Shown: positions 53,966 to 62,872 of the stretch, in pieces
Layout: each line of letters starts with the position of its first letter
How positions within the stretch are numbered: the first letter of the stretch is position 1
Assembly: GCA_031553935.1 (NCBI GenBank)
Contig: JAVBKS010000023.1
Coordinates: 1-64,000, forward strand
Length of the DNA stretch: 64,000 nucleotides
From: JAISDD01 sp031553935
GTDB taxonomy: Bacteria > Bacillota > Syntrophomonadia > Syntrophomonadales > Syntrophomonadaceae
Direction of reading: 5' to 3'
Position numbers and translations under genes: made by a program
Notes under the pieces: model-generated
What the model was told of the DNA's origin: nothing
The model's input: only the letters and a program-made list of their open reading frames with translations
The model's database searches: none

Positions 53966-55042
53966 CTAATACTGTGCTTTATGGGCCTTTGAATTGTCAT
54001 TTAATGTAATATTCTTTATATTGGCACTTCCAGTAAAAAGCCCAATCTTATCAGCACCCCATACAATTCCCAAAATCAATAATGCAAACAATAAACTAGC
54101 TTTCGGCCCAGTTAAAAAGGTTAATGTGCAAGCAACTAAACCGAATCCGCCTGAAATAAAATAAATTATGATAACACTAGTCCTGTGACTTATACCTAAA
54201 GCCATCAAACGATGATGCAAGTGATCTTTATCCGGCCTCAAAATAGAAGCATTGCGGTTTATACGGCGAATAATTGCAAAAAAAGTATCAAATATCGGAA
54301 TCCCTAAAATAACAATAGGAATAAATATGGAAATGACAGCCGTACTCTTAAGCGATCCCAAAATTGCTAAGCAAGCTAAAAGATAGCCTAAAAGATTTGA
54401 GCCCCCATCTCCCATGAAAGTTCGAGCCGGATAAAAATTATATGGAATAAATCCCAAAATTGCACCAACTAGTATTAGAGCAGCCCAAACAATATTAAGC
54501 TGGTCTCCTAAAACCATAGCTACAATTGCCATTGTCAGTGCTGCGATCGCCGACACTCCCGCTGCTAATCCATCTAAACCATCGATCAGATTAACTGCAT
54601 TCGTGATGCCAACAATCCATAGAAATGTAATGGGAATGCTAAGATATCCCAACCAGAATAAACCATCAAAGGGATTGGTCATAAAATGTACTAAAACCCC
54701 GAAGCTCATTGCTACTACCGCTGCGACTGCTTGTCCGGCCAACTTCATTAGTGGCGATAAATGATATATATCATCTAAAACCCCAACAACAGTAATTATA
54801 CAAGCACCGATAATTACACCCCAAAAAGGCCCAGAGGTTTCAACAAAAATTAAGGATACCAAAGTAAAAGAAACAAATATTCCCAAACCACCCAGGCGTG
54901 GCATTTTCTGTGCATGAACTTTTCTTATATTGGGTCTATCGATCGCACCGATCTTAAAAGCTAACCTCGCCGTCAACGGCACTAATAGAAACGAAATTAC
55001 AAAAGCCGACAAAATCGCACATATACCAATTCCAATGCTCAT
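53966..55042 (-). CDS. wecA: Undecaprenyl-phosphate GlcNAc-1-phosphate transferase (WecA/TagO family)
   Basis: Starts polymer synthesis on undecaprenyl phosphate. About ten membrane helices are seen. Catalytic motifs are D-D-I-Y-H-L near residue 93, N-L-I-D-G-L-D-G-L near 155, F-M-G-D-G-G-S-N near 208, and the cytoplasmic H-I-S loop D-H-L-H-H-R-L near 275. ATG 55042 is chosen because GGAGGG precedes it; a frame from 55078 lacks such a site. Confidence 0.93.
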   Translation of the reverse strand: MSIGIGICAILSAFVISFLLVPLTARLAFKIGAIDRPNIRKVHAQKMPRLGGLGIFVSFTLVSLIFVETSGPFWGVIIGACIITVVGVLDDIYHLSPLMKLAGQAVAAVVAMSFGVLVHFMTNPFDGLFWLGYLSIPITFLWIVGITNAVNLIDGLDGLAAGVSAIAALTMAIVAMVLGDQLNIVWAALILVGAILGFIPYNFYPARTFMGDGGSNLLGYLLACLAILGSLKSTAVISIFIPIVILGIPIFDTFFAIIRRINRNASILRPDKDHLHHRLMALGISHRTSVIIIYFISGGFGLVACTLTFLTGPKASLLFALLILGIVWGADKIGLFTGSANIKNITLNDNSKAHKAQY

Positions 55043-55102
55043 ATATCCATAACCCTCCAAATTGGCAACTACGTACATTCTAACACCGCATAAATTGCTT
55101 GT

Positions 55103-55222
55103 CTATATAGCAAATTTAGGATGTTTTGCGACAAATTCTGCATTCTGGACCATGTTCTTCACTGTTTTCTCGATATTATATTCAATATGTAGAATCGCTT
55201 TACCAAAACTCTCCGACTTCAC
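55103..55222 (-). CDS. Possible small ORF (39 aa) upstream of wecA
   Basis: A GTG-started frame with protein-like composition (E-S-F-G-K-A-I-L-H-I-E-Y, then N-M-V-Q-N-A-E-F-V-A-K-H). A weak GAAGAG site lies directly before. It ends 61 bases before wecA. No family is recognised; it may be a small gene or a 3' relic of one. Confidence 0.25.
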   Translation of the reverse strand: MKSESFGKAILHIEYNIEKTVKNMVQNAEFVAKHPKFAI

Positions 55223-55230
55223 CTCTTCGG

Positions 55231-55259
55231 TTGCACTACTTTAGCTGTATAAGTATAAT
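55231..55259 (+). promoter_or_regulatory. Consensus promoter of the csaB operon
   Basis: TTGCAC (55231-55236), 17 bases, perfect TATAAT (55254-55259). Transcription would start near 55266, leaving a leader of almost 200 bases before csaB. Confidence 0.75.
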
Positions 55260-55462
55260 GCTAGTAGTTGGAAACTAACTCAGCTTGAATTTTTGCTTTG
55301 TAATGGCCTTGTCTAGACTTTTTATGGGTAGTATGTTTTTTGCCAAGCAAGGGTCACAGCGAGCATATTCATCTGATTAATGATGCTTGTTGATTATTAT
55401 ATAATCTTAGTAATACTTCGGTAATTACCGCAAAATATATTATAGTTTCGAAGGAGAAAAGA

Positions 55463-56557
55463 ATGAAAATTGCCTTATCCGGTTATTACGGGTTTGACAA
55501 TGCTGGTGATGAAGCTCTGCTGACTGCGATAACCAGATCAATTCACAAGTATCGCCCCGATGCGGAATTTGTTGTTTTCTCCGGACATCCAGATCATACG
55601 AAGTCCGCCCATCAAATCCGGGCAATTTATTATATGAACCCAATTAAAGTCTTGCGGGAGATTTCCCGATGTGATCTCTTAATAAGTGGTGGCGGCAGTA
55701 TTTTTCAGGATATTACCAGCCGTCGCTCTTTAGCTTACTATATATGCATCGTTGCTTTAGCTAAGCTCTTTAAAAAGAAAGTAATTTTCTATGCACAAGG
55801 AGTCGGACCCATCAACCATGCATTCAGCAAAATGCTCATGCGCCTGATTGCCAATCGTGTTGATATAATTACTTTAAGAGATGAAGAATCACGTCGGCTC
55901 TTAAATAGTATTGGTGTGACCAAACCTCCACAGCTCATTACTGCTGATCCGGTCTTTGCTCTGCAAACATCAGAAAAAGATCATCAATTGGCATCCCAGA
56001 TAGTGAGTTCACTAAACAATTGCTCACATGGAATTATCGGAGTCTCAGTTCGTGATTGGGCCAAACTTGATGGTTATCAGGAGAAGCTGGCGAAAGTACT
56101 GGACGCTTTGAGCGCACAAGGTTATGGCATTTTGTTCATTCCCTTTGCATGGCCTCAAGATATAAAAGCTTCCCAATCAGTAATAAAACATATGAAATCA
56201 ACGCCCCTTCTGGTAGATCAGAAGCTTAACAGCCATCAACTGCTGGCGCTTATGAGCAAAACCAAAATCATGATCGGTATGCGCTTGCATGCCTTGATCT
56301 TTGCAGCCAGCCAAGAAACAGTGTTTGCCGGGCTATCCTATGATCCCAAGGTTGATGCTTTTCTTAATCTTTATAATATGAAGCCATTACCTATTAATGA
56401 CGTTGATGCCATGCTAAAACAAATTCAAGATTTGTTGACGAGTGGGACTTTAAGACAGACAATAATAAATAAATCTAAACTCATGAGCGAAAAAGCTTTG
56501 GAAAATGCTATACTTGCTCTTAAGCTTCTAAATGATGACTTAAGTACCCATATTTAG
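55463..56557 (+). CDS. csaB: Polysaccharide pyruvyl transferase CsaB
   Basis: CsaB adds ketal-linked pyruvate to the secondary cell wall polymer, creating the ligand for SLH domains. The start L-S-G-Y-Y-G-F-D-N-A-G-D-E-A-L-L and S-G-G-G-S-I-F-Q-D near residue 72 are family signatures. Y-A-Q-G-V-G-P-I follows near 110 and G-M-R-L-H-A-L-I near 272. GAAGGAG lies before ATG 55463. It fits the SLH protease at 46730-50416 and heads a four-gene run (csaB, GH26-like, murJ, DUF5693). Confidence 0.95.
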   Translation: MKIALSGYYGFDNAGDEALLTAITRSIHKYRPDAEFVVFSGHPDHTKSAHQIRAIYYMNPIKVLREISRCDLLISGGGSIFQDITSRRSLAYYICIVALAKLFKKKVIFYAQGVGPINHAFSKMLMRLIANRVDIITLRDEESRRLLNSIGVTKPPQLITADPVFALQTSEKDHQLASQIVSSLNNCSHGIIGVSVRDWAKLDGYQEKLAKVLDALSAQGYGILFIPFAWPQDIKASQSVIKHMKSTPLLVDQKLNSHQLLALMSKTKIMIGMRLHALIFAASQETVFAGLSYDPKVDAFLNLYNMKPLPINDVDAMLKQIQDLLTSGTLRQTIINKSKLMSEKALENAILALKLLNDDLSTHI

Positions 56558-56582
56558 ATAATTTAAAATGAAAGGAACCGCC

Positions 56583-58265
56583 ATGTACAGACTAAATAGG
56601 TTATTATTAATTGTTATCGTGTGTATGTTAGTTTTTCAATGCCCAATGCAACTTCCTCTCGAAGCAGCTGCTAGTCCTGTAAATATCGTTAATGGAACTA
56701 TTGCCGAAAACCCATCAACTGACCAACAAAATGACTTTAAACAAGTTGAGTACTTAAACAATGGTACTGCTCGCCTTAATGACTATGCAAATGGATTTAG
56801 TATTACATTCCCTGCCGATATGTATGTCGATGCGAGCATATCAAAAGTTATGGTAGTGATTGCTAATGCCGATACCAAAATCGAAATCTACCATGATGTT
56901 TTCAGCGAGCAGACAATCACAAAAAATGTTAGCGATTATATTGGTTACAGTAATCGTTTCCTTAATAATAGTACTGATCACCAAAAGTTGAGCGATGAGT
57001 ACACTACTATTAATGGCCATCGAGCTCATATCCTCAGCTGGGAAAGAGCAGCTTTAGCCAAAGTAAACGGAGATAAAAACAAATATCTAAGTGCCGAAAT
57101 TATTAAATCCAATAATGAAGTTTATACCATACTGCTAAAAACTTCCTCTGACCCAAAATTCTTTATGCCTGTAATTAATAGCTTCAAAACAATTGACGCA
57201 ACAGCAACTCCGCGGATCAATACTGTGTTCAAGAAGCCTCTGCGTCTTAATCTCACTGAGGATACCAAAGCATTTTACGAAGATTATTTCTCCGACAATG
57301 CTCCACTAAAATGGGGTATATATGAGTATTCCATCGCAAACGACTGGAATTATTTGAATAATTTAGAAGAAAGTTTGCGCGGGCGTTTTGATTTCGTGCT
57401 CTGGTACAAGAGTATGAGCACTCCCTTTCCACGTGATATTGTCGAGTCTGCCTATAATAATAATAAATTTGTGGAACTGACATTTCATAGCGAATTTAAT
57501 GGACAGAATAACCAATCGGTTATGTATGATATTCTTAACGGCAAGTATGATGCCTATCTGAATCAGTATGCTCAAGAGATCAAGGCTTTTGGCCATCCGA
57601 TTCTCTTTCGCCTGAATAATGAAATGAATGGAGATTGGTGCAATTGGTCAAGTTTTCATTTCAGTAAGGACACCGAAATTTTCAAGTTAGTTTGGCGCCA
57701 TATTTATGAAATCTTTGCTGCCAATCAAGTTGACAATGCCTTATGGGTCTGGAATCCTAATGATCGTTCCTTCCCTGATTTTCAGTGGAATCATAGTTTA
57801 GCCTATTTTCCAGGAAGTGATTATGTGGATATTATTGGTATGACCGGCTACAATACAGGTACTTATTTTCCCGGTGAACCCTGGCGGGAATTCACTGCAA
57901 TATATGATAACCTTTATCAAGACTACCATAGCTGGTTCGGTTATCCCTTCATGATAACTGAGTTTGCTTGTAATTCGGTAGGCGGCGATAAAGCTCGCTG
58001 GATACTAGATATGCGCGACGGCTTTGACAAATATCCCATGATAAAAGTAGCTGTCTGGTTTAACGGTATTGACTATGATGCTAACCGTAATCCGGCTCGT
58101 ATTTATCGTTTGGACGAAACTTCGGCCACCACAAAAGCTTTTGCCGAAGTTCTTTCCGCTTCCGGACCCCTAGATATGGAAAACATTATTGTGCGCGCGG
58201 ATATTGGTTCTAGATCCAGTTTGGAACAAACGCTTCAAAATACTGTACGTGAATTATTAATTTAA
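56583..58265 (+). CDS. Secreted GH26-like glycoside hydrolase
   Basis: Exported protein (signal peptide residues 1-30). Residues 40-210 form a separate beta-rich domain of unknown function. From about 215 it is a GH26-type barrel: acid/base Glu347 in R-L-N-N-E-M-N-G-D-W and nucleophile Glu460 in M-I-T-E-F-A-C-N. GH26 enzymes cut beta-mannans and related beta-glycans. Between csaB and murJ its substrate is more likely the cell's own wall polymer. ATG 56583 is chosen, with AAAGGAA five bases upstream; an in-frame ATG at 56568 precedes that site. Confidence 0.82.
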   Translation: MYRLNRLLLIVIVCMLVFQCPMQLPLEAAASPVNIVNGTIAENPSTDQQNDFKQVEYLNNGTARLNDYANGFSITFPADMYVDASISKVMVVIANADTKIEIYHDVFSEQTITKNVSDYIGYSNRFLNNSTDHQKLSDEYTTINGHRAHILSWERAALAKVNGDKNKYLSAEIIKSNNEVYTILLKTSSDPKFFMPVINSFKTIDATATPRINTVFKKPLRLNLTEDTKAFYEDYFSDNAPLKWGIYEYSIANDWNYLNNLEESLRGRFDFVLWYKSMSTPFPRDIVESAYNNNKFVELTFHSEFNGQNNQSVMYDILNGKYDAYLNQYAQEIKAFGHPILFRLNNEMNGDWCNWSSFHFSKDTEIFKLVWRHIYEIFAANQVDNALWVWNPNDRSFPDFQWNHSLAYFPGSDYVDIIGMTGYNTGTYFPGEPWREFTAIYDNLYQDYHSWFGYPFMITEFACNSVGGDKARWILDMRDGFDKYPMIKVAVWFNGIDYDANRNPARIYRLDETSATTKAFAEVLSASGPLDMENIIVRADIGSRSSLEQTLQNTVRELLI

Positions 58266-58275
58266 GGGATCAAAC

Positions 58276-59784
58276 ATGCAGCAAGAAAAAGTTAAAACCG
58301 GGAAGTCCTTTATTAATGTATCTATAGTCATATTTTTTTCCAAACTGCTGGGGTTCTGTCGCGATGTCTATTTTGCATCAGTTTTCGGAACCACGGTCTT
58401 AACTGATATTTTCCAAATTATTTTCAGTTACCCCAGTCTGTTGTTTGCCAGCGTCGGTAATGCTATTTCTGCTGTCAATATTCCTGATCTAACCCATTTT
58501 ACGAAAAAACGCACAATAGAAGAACGCAATGAGTACTTGAGCAGTTTATTAACATACATATCACTGCTTGCTACTATATTATCTCTATTAGGCATAATAC
58601 TGGCTCCATATGTAACCCGACTGATTGCCCCGGGATTAGGTGATGATGTTAATCATATTGCAATAACCTTGACCAAGATTATGATGCCCACTTTGCTATT
58701 CGTTTGTTTGACATTTATAACTGCAGGAGTGCTGCAGGTCCATGGTTATTTCGTCTTATCCTCAACCATCAGCATACCCTTTAATATTATTATCATGCTG
58801 GCCTTGTATTTTAGCGGTAATAACATATATGTTTTGGGGTATTTTACTACGATTGGCTGGTTAATGCAGTTTTTGATTCAGGTTCCGGTTCTTTTTAAGG
58901 AAAAGTATCGTCTGCGTTTTCGCCTCAGTATTAAGGACAAATACATTAATAATACCCTAAAAAACCTAGTTCCAATACTAATGGGAAATTCCTTGCTTCA
59001 TCTTTGCCTAATAATAGATAGAGGGTTTGCTTCGCATCTGCCTGAGGGAACCGCTGCAGCTTTAGGGTTCGGCAGCAATCTGTTTATTACAATTACGAGC
59101 ATATTTATTGTCGCCATGTCTACCGTAATATTTCCGCGATTATCGCAATTCTGCCAAGAAGCTAGTTTCGGCATGGTCACTAAGATGCTCACTCAGAGCT
59201 TCAAAATACTGCTATTCATCTTGATACCTTATCTGCTTTTAGTAATAATATATCATCAGGAAATAATTGCTTTAGTTTACCAACGTGGGGCTTTTGGCGA
59301 CGAATCGACATCTATCACATCAATAGCCTTTTTGTTCTATAGCTTAGCTGTTATTGGTTATGCTTGCCAAGAACTTTATAATCGAGTTTTTTACGCTCTG
59401 AAGAACTTTAAAACCCCTATGTTCGCAAGCTTAACCTGTCTATTAATTAATTGTGGTTTTGATGCTGTGTTTTTCAAACAATATGGCATAATGGCCTTAA
59501 CTTTGAGCACTTCAGCCAGCCTCTTACTCTATGCTGTTATAATGAGCTTTTTGCTTACTAATAGTATTGGTTCTTTTCTGAATCGCGATCTGTTAAAGTA
59601 TTGCACAAAACTACTTATTCCCATAAGCACTATGATTGCTATAATTTGGGCAGGACGCGAACTCCTGCCGGGTGACAACTTGTTAACCGGCCTTATTATT
59701 CCAGTAGTATTTAGCTCAAGTGCTTATTTATTAGCGGCTTATTTTTGCGGCTTCCACAGAGTTTTTCTAACAAAGGAGATCTGA
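58276..59784 (+). CDS. murJ: MurJ/MviN-family lipid flippase
   Basis: A 502-residue membrane protein with about 14 helices of the MOP superfamily. The start contains F-F-S-K-L-L-G-F-C-R-D-V-Y-F-A-S-V-F-G, the MurJ opening with the essential Arg. The middle has R-G-F-A-S-H-L-P-E-G-T-A-A-A-L-G and Y-Q-R-G-A-F. It flips lipid II, or, given its neighbours, a lipid-linked wall-polymer unit. It starts 10 bases after the GH26-like gene. Confidence 0.92.
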   Translation: MQQEKVKTGKSFINVSIVIFFSKLLGFCRDVYFASVFGTTVLTDIFQIIFSYPSLLFASVGNAISAVNIPDLTHFTKKRTIEERNEYLSSLLTYISLLATILSLLGIILAPYVTRLIAPGLGDDVNHIAITLTKIMMPTLLFVCLTFITAGVLQVHGYFVLSSTISIPFNIIIMLALYFSGNNIYVLGYFTTIGWLMQFLIQVPVLFKEKYRLRFRLSIKDKYINNTLKNLVPILMGNSLLHLCLIIDRGFASHLPEGTAAALGFGSNLFITITSIFIVAMSTVIFPRLSQFCQEASFGMVTKMLTQSFKILLFILIPYLLLVIIYHQEIIALVYQRGAFGDESTSITSIAFLFYSLAVIGYACQELYNRVFYALKNFKTPMFASLTCLLINCGFDAVFFKQYGIMALTLSTSASLLLYAVIMSFLLTNSIGSFLNRDLLKYCTKLLIPISTMIAIIWAGRELLPGDNLLTGLIIPVVFSSSAYLLAAYFCGFHRVFLTKEI

Positions 59785-59788
59785 TAAT

Positions 59789-61822
59789 ATGCAAAATAAA
59801 GGTTTAAAACTATTCTTGTGGTTTCTATTGCTATCATTCCTGGCCTTATCATATAAAGGCTGGTTTTTGCGAACGGGTATCGAGAATGAAAACCACCACT
59901 TGTTCGTGGTTGCTGATTACTATGATTTCAAAAAAACTTCGGATGCAGCAAATGTTGATATTATTGCCAGCTTAGATAACCTCCAAGCCGAAGGAGTTAA
60001 TTATGTTGGCGTCAAAGAGTTATCATTAAGAGAAATGGCACTCGACGGCCGCATTGCCCTTCAGTCCTTCTATGAGTTTAAAGCTTTTAATCAGGTAAAT
60101 GCCCCCGAAATATGGGCTAGTGCTCAAGAAGCTATCCCCCAAGATGTTTTAATTGCCTCAACCAATCTAGTTGTAAGTACAGCGGAACAAGGTAGCTTTA
60201 CCTTTATTCAAGAGCGCTTACTGCACCGCTTCGCTCCCGAGCAGATAATAAGCTTTGCTAATAATCAGCGTTATTATATTATTGTTAATTCTGAGTTAAG
60301 TTATCTGGATCGCCGTAAAGATGTCAAGCAAGAATTCGATGCTTCTTTAGGTTTTGATCCTCTAGTACTATCAACTTTACGGGATAGGGGTTTCGAGATT
60401 GTACTACGTCCGGAAAACACCAAAGGAACATCAACCGCTTATTTTGCAGAATATGACCAAGCGTTCGCCGACTATAACACCAAGTATCTTATATTCTCTA
60501 ATCAAGTAAGTGGCAATCCAAATAATACCGAAAACATGTCGGAATTAATTAAGAAATATAATCTTACTGTTGGTATCATAGAAACTTCTGAGCAAATAAA
60601 ATATGTTGAACAGCCCGGACTCAATCCTTTGCTGAAATCAACATCATATCCCATCAACCGTGTATATTCCACCGGCAATGATGAATTTGTCAAGACTGTT
60701 GACGATAGGTTTTACCGTTGGATTAGAGGCGTAGTCGACCGCGGCATACGTATAGTTTATTTGACAACCTTCAAAGATCCAAAATTGGATGCCTCCGAAA
60801 ACCTTGATAATACTATCGCTACTGTGGGAAAATTTAATGGAGCAATCGCTGCCAAAGGGTATTCAGTTAATACACCATTACCGCATTTAACTTCGGCAGC
60901 CACAGATGCCAAACACGCACTTTTTGTGTCTTTAAGTTTACTCATCGCCGCTCTACTCTATCTTATTTATTTGTTCCCTATTAAGAAGCGCTATATCATA
61001 GCTCTCCTGACTACAGGCGCCCTAGCCTTACTCTATATAAACATTGTTATGAACATGCCCCTGTTGAAAGTTTATGCTTTAGGCGGCGCTTTGCTCTATC
61101 CGGCTTTTTCCAGCTTGCTGCTGCTGCTTTATATCAAGCACAGTAAACGCGGCTGCCTCATAAAGACAATCGGCAGTTTAGCTATCGTGTTCTCTGTTAA
61201 TATGCTTGGTTCCTATACTATCATTACCAGTCTAAATGATATCCGGTTTATTATGAACCTAGAGATATTTAGTGGGGTAAAACTAGCTTTTCTAGCTCCA
61301 ATATTATTATTTATCATCAATTATTTTGCTTGCTTTGCCAGTGAATCCGGGTTTATCAATACCATCTTGGCAACTGCCCGTCAGCACCCCAACTATGGCT
61401 TTTTGTTCCTAATGCTTATCCTGGCAGCCGGAGGTTACTATTATTTAGGCAGAAGCGGTAATAATATCGTTGAGGTATCGAGCTTTGAATTACGCTTCCG
61501 CGAACTGTTGGAGACTTTTTTTATTGCCCGCCCACGCTTTAAGGAATTTTTAATCGGCTACCCGGCAATAGTGACCATGGTGTATCTTTATCATAAATAT
61601 AAATACAGTTTTATTCCCGGTATTCTAGGAATTGGTGTGATAATGGGAAGCATCTCTATGGTAAACAGCTTCTGCCATGTATTCACTGCCGCTGCTATCT
61701 CTTGGGACAGATCTTTGTTAGGGCTGGCATTCGGAACAGCTCTCGGTTTCGTTTTAATAATCATTATTAAACTCTTAGAAAGAATAATACCGCTCTTTAT
61801 TAATGATAAGCATGCTGGCTGA
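59789..61822 (+). CDS. DUF5693 family membrane protein
   Basis: 677 residues. An N-terminal anchor helix is followed by a ~350-residue outside domain (D-N-L-Q-A-E-G-V-N-Y-V-G-V near 55, F-N-G-A-I-A-A-K-G-Y near 350), then about nine membrane helices. DUF5693 genes are regularly found beside csaB in Clostridia, but the function is unknown. A role in making or exporting the pyruvylated polymer is inferred from this linkage. It starts four bases after murJ stops. Confidence 0.85.
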   Translation: MQNKGLKLFLWFLLLSFLALSYKGWFLRTGIENENHHLFVVADYYDFKKTSDAANVDIIASLDNLQAEGVNYVGVKELSLREMALDGRIALQSFYEFKAFNQVNAPEIWASAQEAIPQDVLIASTNLVVSTAEQGSFTFIQERLLHRFAPEQIISFANNQRYYIIVNSELSYLDRRKDVKQEFDASLGFDPLVLSTLRDRGFEIVLRPENTKGTSTAYFAEYDQAFADYNTKYLIFSNQVSGNPNNTENMSELIKKYNLTVGIIETSEQIKYVEQPGLNPLLKSTSYPINRVYSTGNDEFVKTVDDRFYRWIRGVVDRGIRIVYLTTFKDPKLDASENLDNTIATVGKFNGAIAAKGYSVNTPLPHLTSAATDAKHALFVSLSLLIAALLYLIYLFPIKKRYIIALLTTGALALLYINIVMNMPLLKVYALGGALLYPAFSSLLLLLYIKHSKRGCLIKTIGSLAIVFSVNMLGSYTIITSLNDIRFIMNLEIFSGVKLAFLAPILLFIINYFACFASESGFINTILATARQHPNYGFLFLMLILAAGGYYYLGRSGNNIVEVSSFELRFRELLETFFIARPRFKEFLIGYPAIVTMVYLYHKYKYSFIPGILGIGVIMGSISMVNSFCHVFTAAAISWDRSLLGLAFGTALGFVLIIIIKLLERIIPLFINDKHAG

Positions 61823-61865
61823 TTGAATGTTGAGTGGGAGGGTCATAGCTCTGTTCGAAATTCTG

Positions 61866-62855
61866 TTAATTGATCACTAAACCGAAGTCTTTTGGCACAT
61901 TATTGTCATGAGCATTTATTAGCTTGTGAGCCACTAGGGTTGTAACTTCAGGATATACGTGGCTGCCATCATAAAAGTTATTGGGATCAGCTGTAACGCT
62001 ATTGATGTACATGAAATGATGTACTTCGCCATAAACGCTAACTATATCATCAAGCCACTTATCGTAGTATTTTGTTAAGTCTTGTTGGCCTATAAGCTCA
62101 AACAAGGGCTGCGAAACCGGAGTTGTGAAAACAATAAACTGGGTATTCGGATTATTTTCTTTTATCTGCGCTAATTTTTCGTAAACTCTATCATATTCAT
62201 AGTTTGCGTAGATATCTTTTCTATACTTATCTACAGTTGCATATATTCGCGACCAAGTAACCTCTATCTCCTTTTCCCGGTTAAGAGTTTTAATATTATT
62301 GCGATCATAGTGAAAGTTTTTCTTGACTCCTAATTTCGCATTTTGGTAATTATCCCAAGCATATTTGGTCGTATCAAATGACAATAAGCTCGTGTAAGGA
62401 TAAGACCAGCTCTCGCTTTTGTCTATGTAGAAGCTTGGCTCCTTAAAGTCGCTAAAAACTGCATTTATATTCGTAGCATAAAAATCCAAACCCAGAAATA
62501 TATAGTCAAAGTCTTTGCCGTTTACCTCTTTGGCATGCTCGATGTAAGTATTATAATCGTCCAAAATTATATTGCTGACGCCATAATTATAAACATCATA
62601 ATCGCCAAAATCTTTTTGATTAAAATAGGTTACTCTACTGCTGCCAATAAGCAAACTTTTCTTATTAAAGGCATTATTAGTAATGAAGTTAGTCTTTTGC
62701 TGGCGTTCATCAAAGGAGGCTTGAATGGTATTTAAGCGATTGGTATGCGAAAAATTCCACAAAGGATCGATGTAATAATTAAAGCCTGCTACAGCTAATA
62801 GGCATAAAACTATTACACTCAATGTCAGTATGGTCCAGCTTTGATGATTAAACAT
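61866..62855 (-). CDS. SGNH-like membrane-anchored acyltransferase partner (DltD/AlgJ-like role)
   Basis: A 329-residue protein with one N-terminal membrane anchor (residues 8-28). The outside domain has L-L-I-G-S-S-R near residue 67, matching the SGNH nucleophile block, and Y-D-G-S-H-V-Y-P near 295, matching the D-x-x-H block. The family is poorly named. Directly followed (17-base gap upstream) by an MBOAT gene, it most likely forms an AlgI-AlgJ or DltB-DltD-style pair that adds acyl groups to an extracellular polymer. Confidence 0.72.
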   Translation of the reverse strand: MFNHQSWTILTLSVIVLCLLAVAGFNYYIDPLWNFSHTNRLNTIQASFDERQQKTNFITNNAFNKKSLLIGSSRVTYFNQKDFGDYDVYNYGVSNIILDDYNTYIEHAKEVNGKDFDYIFLGLDFYATNINAVFSDFKEPSFYIDKSESWSYPYTSLLSFDTTKYAWDNYQNAKLGVKKNFHYDRNNIKTLNREKEIEVTWSRIYATVDKYRKDIYANYEYDRVYEKLAQIKENNPNTQFIVFTTPVSQPLFELIGQQDLTKYYDKWLDDIVSVYGEVHHFMYINSVTADPNNFYDGSHVYPEVTTLVAHKLINAHDNNVPKDFGLVIN

Positions 62856-62872
62856 GGTCCCTCCGCATGCTG

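Larger units (their letters stand above)
55043..55462. other. Divergent region between wecA and csaB
   Basis: A 420-bp gap. It holds a consensus plus-strand promoter (55231-55259), a short unclassified minus frame (55103-55222) and a CGGTAATTACCG palindrome at 55425-55436 in the csaB leader. A second TATAAT-like element near 55398 lacks a convincing -35. Confidence 0.5.
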
